The position numbers and the translations under genes are program-made. Source: Pseudomonadota bacterium (GTDB lineage: Bacteria; Myxococcota_A; Polyangia; Haliangiales; Haliangiaceae). From it: a DNA stretch of 64,000 nucleotides. Shown here in pieces: positions 7,188 through 16,260 of the stretch. Where the stretch lies: assembly GCA_022360315.1 (NCBI GenBank), contig JAKSDA010000597.1, positions 1 to 64,000 on the forward strand, given 5' to 3'. Numbering within the stretch: position 1 is the first letter of the stretch; each line of letters begins with the position of its first letter. A model generated the notes under the pieces. That model had not been told where the DNA came from, ran no database searches, and saw nothing but the letters and a program-made list of their open reading frames with translations.

Positions 7188-8687
7188 GTGGTACCCACGA
7201 GTCAACAAGGAGATTCCTCGCGTTATCAGGTCATTGCGGTCGACGACGAAGAGCCGATCCTCAACGCCGTGAGGCGTTTTCTGCGCAGTTGTGGTTTCGA
7301 TGTTCACCCCTACACCGACCCGCGCACGGCGCTCGGGCAACTCGAAGCCGATCCGTACTCGTTCGATTTGATGCTTCTCGATGTCAACCTGGGCGTCGAC
7401 GTGAACGGGCTGGATGTTCTGCATCGGGTCAAAGAGATCGCACCGGAGTTACCGGTGGTGATGCTGACAGCTGATGACAAGGCATATACAGCGCTTTCTG
7501 CCGTGAGGGCGGGCGCATTCGACTACATCGTCAAACCGCTCGAAGAACGCGATAAGGTCGAATCGAGTCTGGCCAAAGCCGGCCGCTACGGCCGGCTGCA
7601 GAGAGAATATCGCGAACTCAAGCGCAAACTCCGCGTCGAGGACCAGTTTTCGCGCATCATTGGCAACAGCCGGGCCATGCGCGAGGTGTTTGCCAAAATC
7701 GATCGAGCGGCGAAAAGCGACGCACCGGTGCTCATTCTGGGCGAAAGCGGGACCGGCAAGGAACTGGTGGCGCGAGAGATCTACGAGAATTCCGACCGCA
7801 GCAGCAAACCGTTCGTCGTCCTGAACTGCGGCGCCCTGCCCGAAAGCCTCATCGACAGTCAGCTCTTTGGTCACGTCAAAGGAGCGTTCACCGGTGCCAA
7901 CACAAACCGGACCGGCACGTTCGACGAGGCCAACGGCGGGACGGTATTTCTCGACGAGATCGGTGAGCTGCCCAAGGAGATGCAACCTCGCCTCTTGCGC
8001 GTGCTGCAGGAGGGAGAAGTCATGCCGGTGGGGTCTAGCATTCCGCGCAAGGTCGACGTGCGGGTCATCGCCGCGACCAACCAAGAACTGGAAGAACAGG
8101 TCGAACAGCAGGAATTCCGCCAGGACCTGTATTATCGTCTCAATGTCTTCACCATCGGGCTGCCCCCACTGCGCAGCCGGATGGAAGATGTTCCCCTCCT
8201 GGTCAAACACTTTGTAGAAAAGTGGGCCAACAAAGACGGCCGGCCCAACCTGCCGAGCTTGACCTCCGATGCGTATGAGCTCTTGATGAAATACCGCTGG
8301 CCCGGCAATGTCCGGCAGCTCGAAAACGCGATTCGGCAGGCCCTAGCCTATGATCCCACCAATACTCAGGTCGATCCCATGGCGCTGCCAGACAAAGTGC
8401 GTACGGGGGCGGTACCGGGATCGAATACCGCCACCATGCCATCCCTGGCACCGCGCCGGGATGGCCCAAATCTGGACGAGTTCAGCTGGGTCGCCGGGAT
8501 GGCGTTTCGCGAGGTCAAGGACTTGATCGTCGAGAAATTCGAACGGGGATACGTGGAGCACATCCTCATAGAAACCAAGGGCAACGTGTCGGCAGCCGCG
8601 CGCTATGCCGGGCTCGATCGAGCCAACTTTCGCCGCCTTTACCACCGGCTGGGCATCAATCCCGACGACTACCGCATTGCGAAATAA
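7188..8687 (+). CDS. NtrC-family sigma54-dependent response regulator
   Basis: The protein has 499 residues. Domain order is receiver (about 12-130, D19-D20, acceptor D65), linker, AAA+ sigma54 activator domain (about 155-390, Walker A GESGTGKE, GAFTGA loop for sigma54 contact, Walker B GGTVFLDEIGEL, WPGNVRQLEN) and a Fis-type HTH at the C-terminus (GNVSAAARYAGLDRANFRRL). It should activate sigma54 promoters after phosphorylation, most likely by a kinase such as the one encoded next. GTG 7188 is chosen because TAGGAGAG lies about 8 nt upstream and the protein then starts just before the receiver. The longer frame from 7089 overlaps the preceding gene. Confidence 0.93.
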   Translation: MVPTSQQGDSSRYQVIAVDDEEPILNAVRRFLRSCGFDVHPYTDPRTALGQLEADPYSFDLMLLDVNLGVDVNGLDVLHRVKEIAPELPVVMLTADDKAYTALSAVRAGAFDYIVKPLEERDKVESSLAKAGRYGRLQREYRELKRKLRVEDQFSRIIGNSRAMREVFAKIDRAAKSDAPVLILGESGTGKELVAREIYENSDRSSKPFVVLNCGALPESLIDSQLFGHVKGAFTGANTNRTGTFDEANGGTVFLDEIGELPKEMQPRLLRVLQEGEVMPVGSSIPRKVDVRVIAATNQELEEQVEQQEFRQDLYYRLNVFTIGLPPLRSRMEDVPLLVKHFVEKWANKDGRPNLPSLTSDAYELLMKYRWPGNVRQLENAIRQALAYDPTNTQVDPMALPDKVRTGAVPGSNTATMPSLAPRRDGPNLDEFSWVAGMAFREVKDLIVEKFERGYVEHILIETKGNVSAAARYAGLDRANFRRLYHRLGINPDDYRIAK

Positions 8688-8750
8688 CCGCACTTTTTAT
8701 TCAAGATTGCAGGTCCACGGCCGATTCCCCGGAGTGCGGCCAGAAACACT

Positions 8751-8771
8751 ATCTGCGGTCCCCTCGCAGAT
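8751..8771. promoter_or_regulatory. Small inverted repeat before the hybrid kinase gene
   Basis: ATCTGCG and CGCAGAT form a 7-bp inverted repeat with a 7-nt spacer, 60 bp upstream of GTG 8831. It could be a hairpin or an operator. Nothing else is seen in this 140-bp gap. Confidence 0.25.
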
Positions 8772-8830
8772 GTCATTTGCAACCGCGAAGACAAGGGTAG
8801 TCGCGCCCTGTACTCGCTGATGAGGGACTT

Positions 8831-10027
8831 GTGAGAAACCTTGCCGTAACAGCAAAAGCGGCCCAGTTTTGCGATGCAGACTCGTCGGAGGCTGCGGATT
8901 CACTGCGTGACGTCGTCGAGATGCCGGCGCGCATCTTGCTGGCCGAAGATGAAAAACCGATTCGCACCATCCTGGCCAACGCTTTGCGCCAGCACAACTA
9001 CGAGGTCATCGAGGCCAAGGATGGTAAGGAAGCCATTGAAAAGGCACTAAAAATTCGCCCCCATCTGGCTATTATCGATTTGAGAATGCCCGAGGTCGAC
9101 GGGTTCGAGGTTATCCGCAGGCTCAAAGCCCGGTATGGCGCAGAGCTATTTGTGATGGTGCTATCGGCTCTCAATCAAGATCGCGAGCGTATGATGGCAT
9201 TCGAGGCCGGAGCCGAGGATTTTGTCGCCAAGCCGGTACCCATCCCCGAGGTGGTAAAACGGGTCGAGGTTTTCGAGCGCACCAGGCGTGCCATTGCCGA
9301 GGCCAAGCTGGCCAACGAACGCGCGGATCGGCTGCGCCTTTTTGCCGCTGAAGCGGCCGCTCTGCTCGCCCACGATCTGCTCAATGGCCTGAGCGTTTGC
9401 ATTCCCAATCTGCAGTATCTCGGCGATTACCGCGACACTTTCGACGGCGAGATGCAGGACGCTATCGAGCAGAGCCTGCACTCCCTGCGGCGTATGAAGG
9501 GCCTGGTGCGAAACTTCGCCGACATCAGTCGACTCGAAGACGCGGCGCTCACCCCCGAGCGCGTACCCATCGACATCGCCAAATTGCTGCGAGAGACGGC
9601 GTTTATCCACAAGAATCCCCACCGCGCTTCAGCCGGAGGCGACAGCTGGCACATCGACGTCGACGCTCCCGACGAACTGGTGGTCTCGGTGGATCCGGTT
9701 CTGATCGAACGGGTCATCCACAACCTCCTGGGCAACGCCACGCGATACGTGGACAAAAAGAACGGCTACATACGCATTCGCACCTCCGTCCTCGAAGAGA
9801 ACGAAGGGGGCCAGCTGGTCATCTCGATCGGCAACGTGGGACCGGCGATTCCGCCCGCCATGCGGGCCGATCTCTTCGACAAGTATCGGTGTGGCCCCGA
9901 CGGCAAGGCCCAGCGCGGCATGGGTCTGTATTTTTGCCGCCTGGCCTGCGAGGCTCACGGCGGGACCATCGCCCTCGAGGTCGCTGACGAGTTCCCCACG
10001 GAATTCGTGATCCGACTGCCCATATGA
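8831..10027 (+). CDS. Hybrid sensor histidine kinase with N-terminal receiver
   Basis: The protein has 398 residues. A receiver domain (about 33-145, acceptor D83 in IIDLRMPEVDG, Lys-Pro) is followed by a dimerisation helix with phospho-acceptor H181 (LLAHDLLNG) and a HATPase_c domain with N-box (HNLLGNATRY) and G2 box (RGMGLYFCRLACEAHGG). There is no membrane segment, so it is cytoplasmic and probably takes its input from another kinase or partner. It closes the plus-strand signalling run that begins with the PilZ-REC gene. GTG 8831 has GAGGG 7 nt upstream. It converges with the Hsp70 gene, with 22 bp between the two ends. Confidence 0.9.
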   Translation: MRNLAVTAKAAQFCDADSSEAADSLRDVVEMPARILLAEDEKPIRTILANALRQHNYEVIEAKDGKEAIEKALKIRPHLAIIDLRMPEVDGFEVIRRLKARYGAELFVMVLSALNQDRERMMAFEAGAEDFVAKPVPIPEVVKRVEVFERTRRAIAEAKLANERADRLRLFAAEAAALLAHDLLNGLSVCIPNLQYLGDYRDTFDGEMQDAIEQSLHSLRRMKGLVRNFADISRLEDAALTPERVPIDIAKLLRETAFIHKNPHRASAGGDSWHIDVDAPDELVVSVDPVLIERVIHNLLGNATRYVDKKNGYIRIRTSVLEENEGGQLVISIGNVGPAIPPAMRADLFDKYRCGPDGKAQRGMGLYFCRLACEAHGGTIALEVADEFPTEFVIRLPI

Positions 10028-10049
10028 CCCGCAAACTGTGCCAATCGGA

Positions 10050-11618
10050 TCAGTACCCGCGAGTCTTACCTGCCAGGCGCAGGATTTCATCCTGCGATAG
10101 ACCGCTCGCCGCTTCGATGGTCACCGACGCTTCGCGACCCGTGGAATGCTCGACTGCCTCTACCTCCAGAATACCGTCCGCATCCAGGGTAAACGATACT
10201 TCGACCCGAACCTGGCCACGCGGTGCTCGGGGTAGATCGCCGAGAATGAAGCGGCCGAGGCGACGATTCTGCGCCGCCATTTCAGCCTCGCCCTGATACA
10301 CCTCGATGGCCACGAAGGTCTGGTTGTCTTCGATGGTGGCGAAGATCTTGCTCTCACGTGCCGGAATCGTGGTGTTGGCTGGGATGAGCACCGACATCTT
10401 GCCGCTGATTACTCGTACGCCCAGCGACAACGGGGTGACGTCGAGGAGGATGATCTCCTGGAGCTCTCCGCCCATGATACCACTGTGGATGGCCGCGCCC
10501 ATGGCCACGATCTCGTCGGGATTGACCCCTTTGGACGGCGGTTTGCCAAAGATGTCGAGCGCCTTTTCCTGCACTGCAGGCATCCTGGTCATGCCGCCGA
10601 CCAGGATCACCTGATCGACGTCTTCGGGCCGACAGTGTGCTGCACCGAGTGCCTTCTCACACGGTGAGCCGAGCTGGTCCAAAAGATGGCGACAGGCGCT
10701 CTCGAGTTCTCGACGGCTGAGCTGACGCTGAAGGTGGATAGGACCAGTCGATCCGGCGGCGATGAAGGGCAGATTGACATCCGTGGTCATCGTGGACGAA
10801 AGCTCGATCTTGGCCCGTTCGGCGGCCTCTTTGAGGCGCTGCAGTGCCACGGCGTCGGTGCGCAGGTCAAACTCATTGCGGGTTTGGAATTCGTCGGCCA
10901 AAAAATCGATGATCACTCTGTCGAAATCATCACCGCCGAGCTGGCTGTCCCCACTGGTCGACAGAACCTCGAAAACGCCGGACTCAATGGCCAAGATCGA
11001 GATATCGAAGGTGCCGCCGCCGAAGTCAAACACCGCGAGGCGCTGGTCGTGCTCGTGGTGTGCGCCGTGAGCCAGCGCTGCGGCGGTCGGTTCGTTGATG
11101 ATGGCCCGGACCGTGAGGCCGGCGATCGTCCCGGCGTCCTTGGTCGCCTGGCGCTGGACTTCGTCGAAGTACGCGGGCACGGTAATGATCGCTTCATCGA
11201 TCGCGTCGCCCAGATATTCTTCGGCGACGCGGCGCATCTTGCTCAGAATATGAGCCGAGATCTCCTGCGGCGAGTGAGTTTCATTGTCAATTCGCACCCA
11301 GGCGTCGCCGTTCTTGGCGGACACCACAGAATACGGCAGAGACGAGGCCAATTCCTGCACTTCCGGAGATGAGAACTTGCGCCCAATAAGCCGCTTGATG
11401 CCAAAGACCGTACGGGTTGGATTGGTCACCATCTGCCGCTTGGAAGGTGCGCCCACAATGATGTCGTCCTCGCCGCTCCAGGAGACCATGGATGGCGTTG
11501 TGCGTCCCCCTTCTTGATTGTGTATGACAACCGGCTCGGTACCCTCCAGGAGCGCGACGCATGAGTTGCTCGTGCCCAGGTCGATCCCGATGATCTTCTT
11601 GGTTGCGGACGAAGACAT
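10050..11618 (-). CDS. DnaK-type Hsp70 lacking the C-terminal lid
   Basis: The ATPase domain carries the phosphate loops (GIDLGTSNS, FDFGGGTFD) and GGMTRMP. The interdomain linker is LLDVTPLSLG and a beta substrate-binding domain follows. The protein ends at 522 residues, just after the GLSQDEI helix start, whereas standard DnaK continues about 110 more residues as a helical lid. It should bind and release peptides but hold them less tightly. ATG 11618 fits the family N-terminus; the longer frame is not DnaK-like. It lies 14 bp downstream of a J-like/TPR gene in the same operon. It is probably a dedicated paralogue, since a lidless protein is unlikely to be the main cellular DnaK. Confidence 0.92.
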   Translation of the reverse strand: MSSSATKKIIGIDLGTSNSCVALLEGTEPVVIHNQEGGRTTPSMVSWSGEDDIIVGAPSKRQMVTNPTRTVFGIKRLIGRKFSSPEVQELASSLPYSVVSAKNGDAWVRIDNETHSPQEISAHILSKMRRVAEEYLGDAIDEAIITVPAYFDEVQRQATKDAGTIAGLTVRAIINEPTAAALAHGAHHEHDQRLAVFDFGGGTFDISILAIESGVFEVLSTSGDSQLGGDDFDRVIIDFLADEFQTRNEFDLRTDAVALQRLKEAAERAKIELSSTMTTDVNLPFIAAGSTGPIHLQRQLSRRELESACRHLLDQLGSPCEKALGAAHCRPEDVDQVILVGGMTRMPAVQEKALDIFGKPPSKGVNPDEIVAMGAAIHSGIMGGELQEIILLDVTPLSLGVRVISGKMSVLIPANTTIPARESKIFATIEDNQTFVAIEVYQGEAEMAAQNRRLGRFILGDLPRAPRGQVRVEVSFTLDADGILEVEAVEHSTGREASVTIEAASGLSQDEILRLAGKTRGY

Positions 11619-11632
11619 GTGAGTCTGTAAGA

Positions 11633-12748
11633 CTATTTGATCCGGTAGACGTAGTCTGGAACGTTGCTGCTCAGGCTCTCGGCAGCCTTGCGGGCGTCTT
11701 CGAAGCTGGCGTCGGCTTCGAGGGCACGCCGCAACTCGACATGTGCGTCGACCAGGTTGCCACGCTCCTGATGCGCGCGCGCTCGCGCATAGTGCACGTG
11801 GGCCATGATCCACATATCTTCGGGATGGTTCGCCGCGAGGTTGCGCAGTACGCGCTCGGCAGCCCCCCACTGCCCGAGCTGAAGAAGCGCGAGACAGCGC
11901 CGGAATTCATCGCTGTCCCGCGGGTTTTCAGCCGGACTGCCAGACGCCTTTACAGGTTGCTCGGCCGGACGTTCAGAGTGAGAATGCAACGCAGAATTCT
12001 CATCGAGCGGAGCGGCCGGTCGGCCGGCCGCTCGCGTATCGCGGCCGGGTCGATTATCCGGCCGTGCCCTGTCCGAAATTGGTGGGGCCTGCCCTGCCCG
12101 CTCCCAGGCAGCAGGCTTTACTTGCGACCGAGCAGAGCTGTCCGGCGAGTCGTTAGAGCGGAACCTCACCCGGGTCTTGGGCAGTCGGTCAGCGAGTCGG
12201 TCGGATGACCTGGCCGTTGACAGCGCGCGTCTGGATTCGCCTAGCCGATTGGGCTGCGGCGGTGGAGCCGGAAGCGGGTTCGTCTGCGTGACGCCCCTTT
12301 TCGCGGCTGTCGGGGGCATCGAGTTGCGAGCAGTATACTTGCCCCTGGGGCCACTGCCATGCGCCACCCGCGGAGGAGGCGGAGCCGGCAGCGGATTGGT
12401 CGGCATGGTTCGGCGTCTCGTCTCGCCATGCACACGACCATTGTCCGCGGTGCTTGCACGCAGCTTTCCCGAGCGCTCACCGGCAAGCTGCGTATAGGCA
12501 TCCTTGAGTCGCAAGAACACCTCGTTGGCGACCTTGATCACCTCGCGACCGCGTCTGGCAAACCGGTTGGGGTGAAACACCTTGGTATTGCGCAAAAATG
12601 CGGCGCGAATCTCGGCCTTGCTGGCGTCCGGTTCAAGACCCAGGGCCGCGTACGGATCACTACTTTTCAGGCGATCTAACTCACCTTCGAGCCTGGCCTG
12701 TACTTCGGAATCACTACCGAGCATCCACCCCATGCCACTCAAAAGCAT
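11633..12748 (-). CDS. J-domain-like protein with TPR-like C-terminus (HPN instead of HPD)
   Basis: The protein has 371 residues. Residues about 31-95 follow the J-domain pattern (DPYAALGLEPDASKAEIRAA) but the invariant HPD that stimulates Hsp70 ATPase reads HPN (59-61). Residues 100-280 are a disordered Pro/Arg/Ser-rich linker with repeated TNPLPAPPP motifs. Residues about 285-370 are TPR-like helices. It is the first gene of the operon with the lidless Hsp70, which suggests a physical partnership; the HPN change suggests that ordinary J-type ATPase stimulation may be lost. Several close ATG codons (12748, 12733, 12724) could serve as start; none has a clear ribosome site. Confidence 0.8.
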   Translation of the reverse strand: MLLSGMGWMLGSDSEVQARLEGELDRLKSSDPYAALGLEPDASKAEIRAAFLRNTKVFHPNRFARRGREVIKVANEVFLRLKDAYTQLAGERSGKLRASTADNGRVHGETRRRTMPTNPLPAPPPPRVAHGSGPRGKYTARNSMPPTAAKRGVTQTNPLPAPPPQPNRLGESRRALSTARSSDRLADRLPKTRVRFRSNDSPDSSARSQVKPAAWERAGQAPPISDRARPDNRPGRDTRAAGRPAAPLDENSALHSHSERPAEQPVKASGSPAENPRDSDEFRRCLALLQLGQWGAAERVLRNLAANHPEDMWIMAHVHYARARAHQERGNLVDAHVELRRALEADASFEDARKAAESLSSNVPDYVYRIK

Positions 12749-12888
12749 GATTGATAAAACAGTATGTTACACGTACCTGCCAAGTCCAGCAATGGAGCCC
12801 GCGCCGGTTGCGTCTCATGACTCTATGATTCGGACCCTTTTCGGCCAACTTGCCACTCCCACCACGCTTGAATATGGTAAGGCAATAG

Positions 12889-12921
12889 AGGTGTATGTCC
12901 GATATTTGCTTACTTACACCT
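12889..12921. other. Imperfect inverted repeat in intergenic region
   Basis: AGGTGTATGT and ACTTACACCT form a 10-bp arm pair with one mismatch around a 13-nt loop. It lies just beyond the stop of the minus-strand lipoprotein gene at 12925 and upstream of the J-like operon. No T-run follows, so a simple intrinsic terminator is not supported. The rest of 12749-12924 is AT-richer and presumably holds the promoter of the Hsp70 operon. Confidence 0.3.
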
Positions 12922-12924
12922 AGC

Positions 12925-13218
12925 TTATTCGTCAGTGCCTTTGCAGACTGCGTCGGTGGTATCGATCGGATTGAGCAGGCAGTCCAGGTCTGCGCAGCAG
13001 AGTACTACCCCTTCGTCGGCATCTTCACTTTCGAACTGACAGAATGAGAGTGGTCGGCTGCTGGGACACTGCACCGCGTATCCCTCGGGGCATTGCTCTG
13101 TTGGCTCGCTATTATTGCGCATACATACTGGTGTGGGTTCGTCGCTGCATCCACCGGTGGTCAACAAGAGCGCCAGGGCGCATGTGATGGCGACCAGAGT
13201 CCATGTCAGCAATCGCAC
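12925..13218 (-). CDS. Small Cys-rich lipoprotein
   Basis: From GTG 13218 the protein has 97 residues and begins with a compact signal (Arg, then a hydrophobic core) ending in lipobox TTGGC. AGGGA lies 3 nt upstream. The mature part is short and Cys-rich, with about eight cysteines after the lipobox, so disulfides or metal binding are possible. The frame stays open back to 13386, but the extra 56 residues are basic and would bury the signal. Function is unknown. It lies between tRNA-Arg and the J-like operon on the same strand. Confidence 0.65.
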   Translation of the reverse strand: MRLLTWTLVAITCALALLLTTGGCSDEPTPVCMRNNSEPTEQCPEGYAVQCPSSRPLSFCQFESEDADEGVVLCCADLDCLLNPIDTTDAVCKGTDE

Positions 13219-13388
13219 CGGTCCCTGGTTGCCGACTGCAAGGCTGGCCTGGCGCGAGCGACGAGCGGGCGGAGTACGGCGAACTACCCGAGCAGGTATC
13301 GCACCGAAAGGACTGGTCTGCAGTGATTGCCTGCGGGGCTTCTCGCGAGAGATTTTCGAATTTGGTTCTTGAAACTTGGTGGACATAC

Positions 13389-13465
<77 letters not shown>

Positions 13466-13563
13466 AGAGCAACTCCGCAGTGCCAAATCGAGCGAGTGCG
13501 GAACACTTTGCCCGACCTCTGCGCGAAGTGCAAGTCGAACCCCCGAGAGCTCAATTAATCAAA

Positions 13564-14067
13564 TTATCTCAACGGATTGGCCTGATCGAGGCAGTCGATC
13601 AACGGCGCGCAGGTCGTGTCGGCCAGGCAGTCCTCGAAAACCTGAACTTGCCGCTGTGACATCCTGCTGGCAAGACATTGCTCCATGAATTCCGCTTTAT
13701 GGGCGCGGGCGGTGTTGTCGAGGTCGAGTCTGGCAATGTCCTCGGGTGTCATGTTCGCTCGGGCATCCTCGATGGCACACTCGAGCAGTGCAGTGCCAAC
13801 CCGATCGCATGCGGTTTCCTGCCGATCTCGCAGAGTTTGCAGTGGGTGGGGTATCCTGGCAGTTCGGGCCTTGTTCGAAACGGGCGATGTCTCCGACCCG
13901 GGCTTCTCGGTGTCCGCGCCGGAGGTGGCCGGAGTCTGGCTTTGGTTGGCCCTGGAGCAGGACGATGACGCGACAACGAGCAGGCCGATAACAATGGCGG
14001 TCACAACCGCGTTTTTGCGCGCGGCCAATATCGAACGAGCAGGCCGAAATGGCGATATCGCACCCAT
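13564..14067 (-). CDS. Lipoprotein with conserved-type cysteines, function unknown
   Basis: The protein has 167 residues. A basic N-terminus and hydrophobic core end in lipobox ASSSC near residue 37. A Thr/Ser/Pro-rich spacer of about 35 residues follows, then a helical domain with regularly placed cysteines (C...LLEC...QC...DC...C...DC), a pattern seen in unnamed lipoproteins of myxobacteria. It is probably disulfide-bonded and anchored in the inner or outer membrane. It lies 8 bp downstream of apt on the same strand and may be cotranscribed with surE-apt. No enzyme motif is seen. Confidence 0.75.
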   Translation of the reverse strand: MGAISPFRPARSILAARKNAVVTAIVIGLLVVASSSCSRANQSQTPATSGADTEKPGSETSPVSNKARTARIPHPLQTLRDRQETACDRVGTALLECAIEDARANMTPEDIARLDLDNTARAHKAEFMEQCLASRMSQRQVQVFEDCLADTTCAPLIDCLDQANPLR

Positions 14068-14075
14068 GGGTCCGA

Positions 14076-14597
14076 TCAGTAGCGGATGAGCGATTCGATC
14101 GGCCGCGCCCCCAGCCGCTTCACGCCGTCGAGAAATGTAAGCTCGATGAGAAATGCACAGCAGGCCACAATGCCCTTTTCGAGCTCGATGAGCTCGGCGG
14201 TTGCCGATGCCGTGCCGCCGGTTGCAATGAGGTCGTCGACCACTGCGTACGATTTGCCGTCTTCGATGGCGTCGACGTGGACCTCGACGCGATCGCTACC
14301 GTATTCGAGGTCGTAAGCAACACTCGCGGTTTTGTAGGGTAGCTTGCCGGGTTTGCGAATGAGTTGCAGAGGCAGACTCAATTTGGTAGCCACCGCGGCA
14401 CCAAAGACAAACCCACGTGACTCGATCGCGGCGATCGCATCTGGCTGATGGCCGCGAACTCGGTCGGACAAGAGATCGACTGCGCTTTGAAACAGCGGTG
14501 CATCGGCCAGAAGTGGTGTGATGTCCTTGAATACTATCCCGGGTTTGGGGAAATCGGGGACATCGCGAATGATTGATTTTATGGCCTCGATACTCAC
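14076..14597 (-). CDS. apt: Adenine phosphoribosyltransferase
   Basis: The enzyme converts adenine and PRPP to AMP in purine salvage. At 173 residues it has the usual Apt length. The N-terminal VPDFPKPGIVFKDITPLL motif, the IESRGFVFGA segment and the PRPP loop AVVDDLIATGGTA are all intact. The ATG overlaps the surE stop by 4 nt (ATGA), so the two are translationally coupled; pairing with the nucleotidase SurE fits nucleotide salvage. Confidence 0.97.
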   Translation of the reverse strand: MSIEAIKSIIRDVPDFPKPGIVFKDITPLLADAPLFQSAVDLLSDRVRGHQPDAIAAIESRGFVFGAAVATKLSLPLQLIRKPGKLPYKTASVAYDLEYGSDRVEVHVDAIEDGKSYAVVDDLIATGGTASATAELIELEKGIVACCAFLIELTFLDGVKRLGARPIESLIRY

Positions 14598-15376
14598 TGT
14601 TTTTGCCTTTCGAGAGAAACATGCTCGAAGCCGTCGAGTGGCGGGTGCTTTTCGGCGGACAGCATTTCCTGGGCAGTCAAATCCAAATGCAGAGGAGTCA
14701 CGGATACAATACCACGCGTCACCGCATCACAATCGGTGCCCGGCTGGGGCTGGGAAGATGCGACTCCGCCGCCGATCCAGTAATAGGGTTCGCCGCGCGG
14801 ATCGCTGCGTTCGGCAACATCGTCTCGGTAGGAGCGCTCGCCCAGTCGAGTCCAGGCGTATCGGCTGCCCGCTTTCACTGGCAGATTGACGTTGAGCACG
14901 ATCTTGGCTGGCAACCCGGTATCGAGAATGCTGGCGATGAGTGCCAGACAGAACGGCAGCGACGCTTCGACATCTCGCTCGGGTGATGGGTCGATCGAGA
15001 AAGCAACCGCGGGGGCCCCGCGCAGACCCCCTTCGACCGCAGCCGCTACTGTGCCCGAGTAAAACACGTCCGAGCCCAGGTTGTAGCCGCGGTTGATCCC
15101 CGAGACCACCACGGAGGGGGGGCGCGGACAGAGCTTCAAGATCCCGACATAAACGCAGTCGGCCGGCGTTCCCGAAAGAGAGTACCAGCCCGGTCCGTGC
15201 TGGCGAATTCGCACTGGCTTGTGAAGAGTGATCGCATGCGATGCTGCAGATCGTTCGCGTTCAGGGGCAATGATCAGCACATCGGCAATTCCCGCTCGCT
15301 CGATGGCAGCAGCGAGTGAGCGCAGATTGGGCGAGGCAATGCCGTCGTCGTTGGAAATCAGGATGATCGGCTTCAT
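14594..15376 (-). CDS. surE: 5'/3'-nucleotidase SurE
   Basis: The protein has 260 residues. The N-terminal ILISNDDGI motif carries the metal-binding Asp pair, and later motifs (PERERSAASHAIT, SGTPADCV, VVSGINRGYNLG, YSGTVAAAVEG) are diagnostic of SurE, a metal-dependent nucleoside monophosphatase active in stationary phase. It is the first gene of the surE-apt pair and lies just after a tRNA-Pro terminator, whose T-run ends almost at the start codon; it therefore probably relies on read-through or a promoter within the terminator region. Confidence 0.96.
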   Translation of the reverse strand: MKPIILISNDDGIASPNLRSLAAAIERAGIADVLIIAPERERSAASHAITLHKPVRIRQHGPGWYSLSGTPADCVYVGILKLCPRPPSVVVSGINRGYNLGSDVFYSGTVAAAVEGGLRGAPAVAFSIDPSPERDVEASLPFCLALIASILDTGLPAKIVLNVNLPVKAGSRYAWTRLGERSYRDDVAERSDPRGEPYYWIGGGVASSQPQPGTDCDAVTRGIVSVTPLHLDLTAQEMLSAEKHPPLDGFEHVSLERQKQ

Positions 15377-15379
15377 GGC

Positions 15380-15420
15380 AAAAAAAACGGGGACGGCCGC
15401 CGCGTCGGACGGCCGTCCCC
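15380..15420 (-). terminator. Rho-independent terminator of tRNA-Pro
   Basis: On the minus strand an 11-bp perfect GC stem (15420-15410 with 15399-15389, loop of 10 nt) is followed by G and a run of eight T (15387-15380). It lies 8 bp after the tRNA-Pro CCA end and 4 bp before the surE start codon. Confidence 0.9.
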
Positions 15421-15427
15421 GCGTTTT

Positions 15428-15504
<77 letters not shown>

Positions 15505-15523
15505 GCCCAGGAACTTGAATAAT

Positions 15524-15886
15524 TCATTCATCGACAAGCTGCAAGAGTTCTCGTACCTCGTTTCGAATCTGTTCGAACAACGCGCGGGTGCGAGCTGGCA
15601 ATTCGGTTCGATCGCCACGCCTGGCCGCTTGCCCGGCTCCGCGCCCGCGACCGAGCTGCCTGCGCGCGCCCGCAATGGTATAGCCTTCCTCGTACAGCAA
15701 ATCGCGGATTCGCAGGACCAATTCCGCATCCTCGCGCGAGTACATACGCTGATTTGCCCTGTTCTTCTCGGGCCGCAACGAGGGGAATTCGGTCTCCCAA
15801 AACCGCAGTACAGAGGTCTCGACTCCCGCGATTCGGGCGACTTCGCCGATGCGAAAGTACTGCTTGTCCGGAATCCGCGGATCCAC
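15524..15886 (-). CDS. MerR-family transcriptional regulator
   Basis: The protein has 120 residues. A MerR-type winged helix fills residues about 10-80: the FRIGEVARIAGVETSVLRFW helix-turn-helix, then RPEKNRANQRMYSREDAELV and an LLYEEGYTIAGARRQL helix. There are no C-terminal metal-binding cysteines. The start is GTG 15886. It ends the translation-factor operon directly after ihfA, an arrangement (pheT-ihfA-merR) common in proteobacteria, where the MerR protein is of unknown function. A tRNA-Pro gene follows 19 bp downstream. Confidence 0.9.
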   Translation of the reverse strand: MDPRIPDKQYFRIGEVARIAGVETSVLRFWETEFPSLRPEKNRANQRMYSREDAELVLRIRDLLYEEGYTIAGARRQLGRGRGAGQAARRGDRTELPARTRALFEQIRNEVRELLQLVDE

Positions 15887-15960
15887 GGCGTTGAAGCGCT
15901 TCGCGTTTTGACCCCAGGCTTGCCCGATCAGACCAGATGAGCCCTCAGCGGCAGACCTTG

Positions 15961-16260
15961 CTACTGGATAGGCTGGCCGTTGAGAGCATTCTTGAGCACT
16001 TGACTGGGCTTGAAGGTCAACACGCGCCGAGCAGAAATCGTGATCTCTTCCCCGGTCTGAGGATTGCGACCGATACGCGCATTCTTTTCGCGCACCACGA
16101 AGTTGCCAAAGCCCGAAATCTTGATCTTCTCCCCTTGCTGGAGAGTCTCCTTGATCGTGTTGAAGACGGTCTCGACAATCTCTGCAGCCTCTTTTTTCGA
16201 GAATCCGCCGACCTTTTCATACACCGCTTCGATGATATCGGCTTTGGTCATTCGAGCCAT
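15961..16260 (-). CDS. ihfA: Integration host factor subunit alpha
   Basis: The protein has 99 residues and belongs to the HU/IHF family. The position after pheT, the MTKADIIEAVYEKVGGFSKK N-terminus and the ISGFGNF and RNPQTGEEI arm motifs identify IhfA. It bends DNA in replication, recombination and sigma54-dependent transcription, which is relevant to the NtrC-type regulator in this window. AAGGAG lies 9 nt before the ATG. A 104-bp gap separates it from pheT, so it may also have its own promoter. Confidence 0.95.
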   Translation of the reverse strand: MARMTKADIIEAVYEKVGGFSKKEAAEIVETVFNTIKETLQQGEKIKISGFGNFVVREKNARIGRNPQTGEEITISARRVLTFKPSQVLKNALNGQPIQ

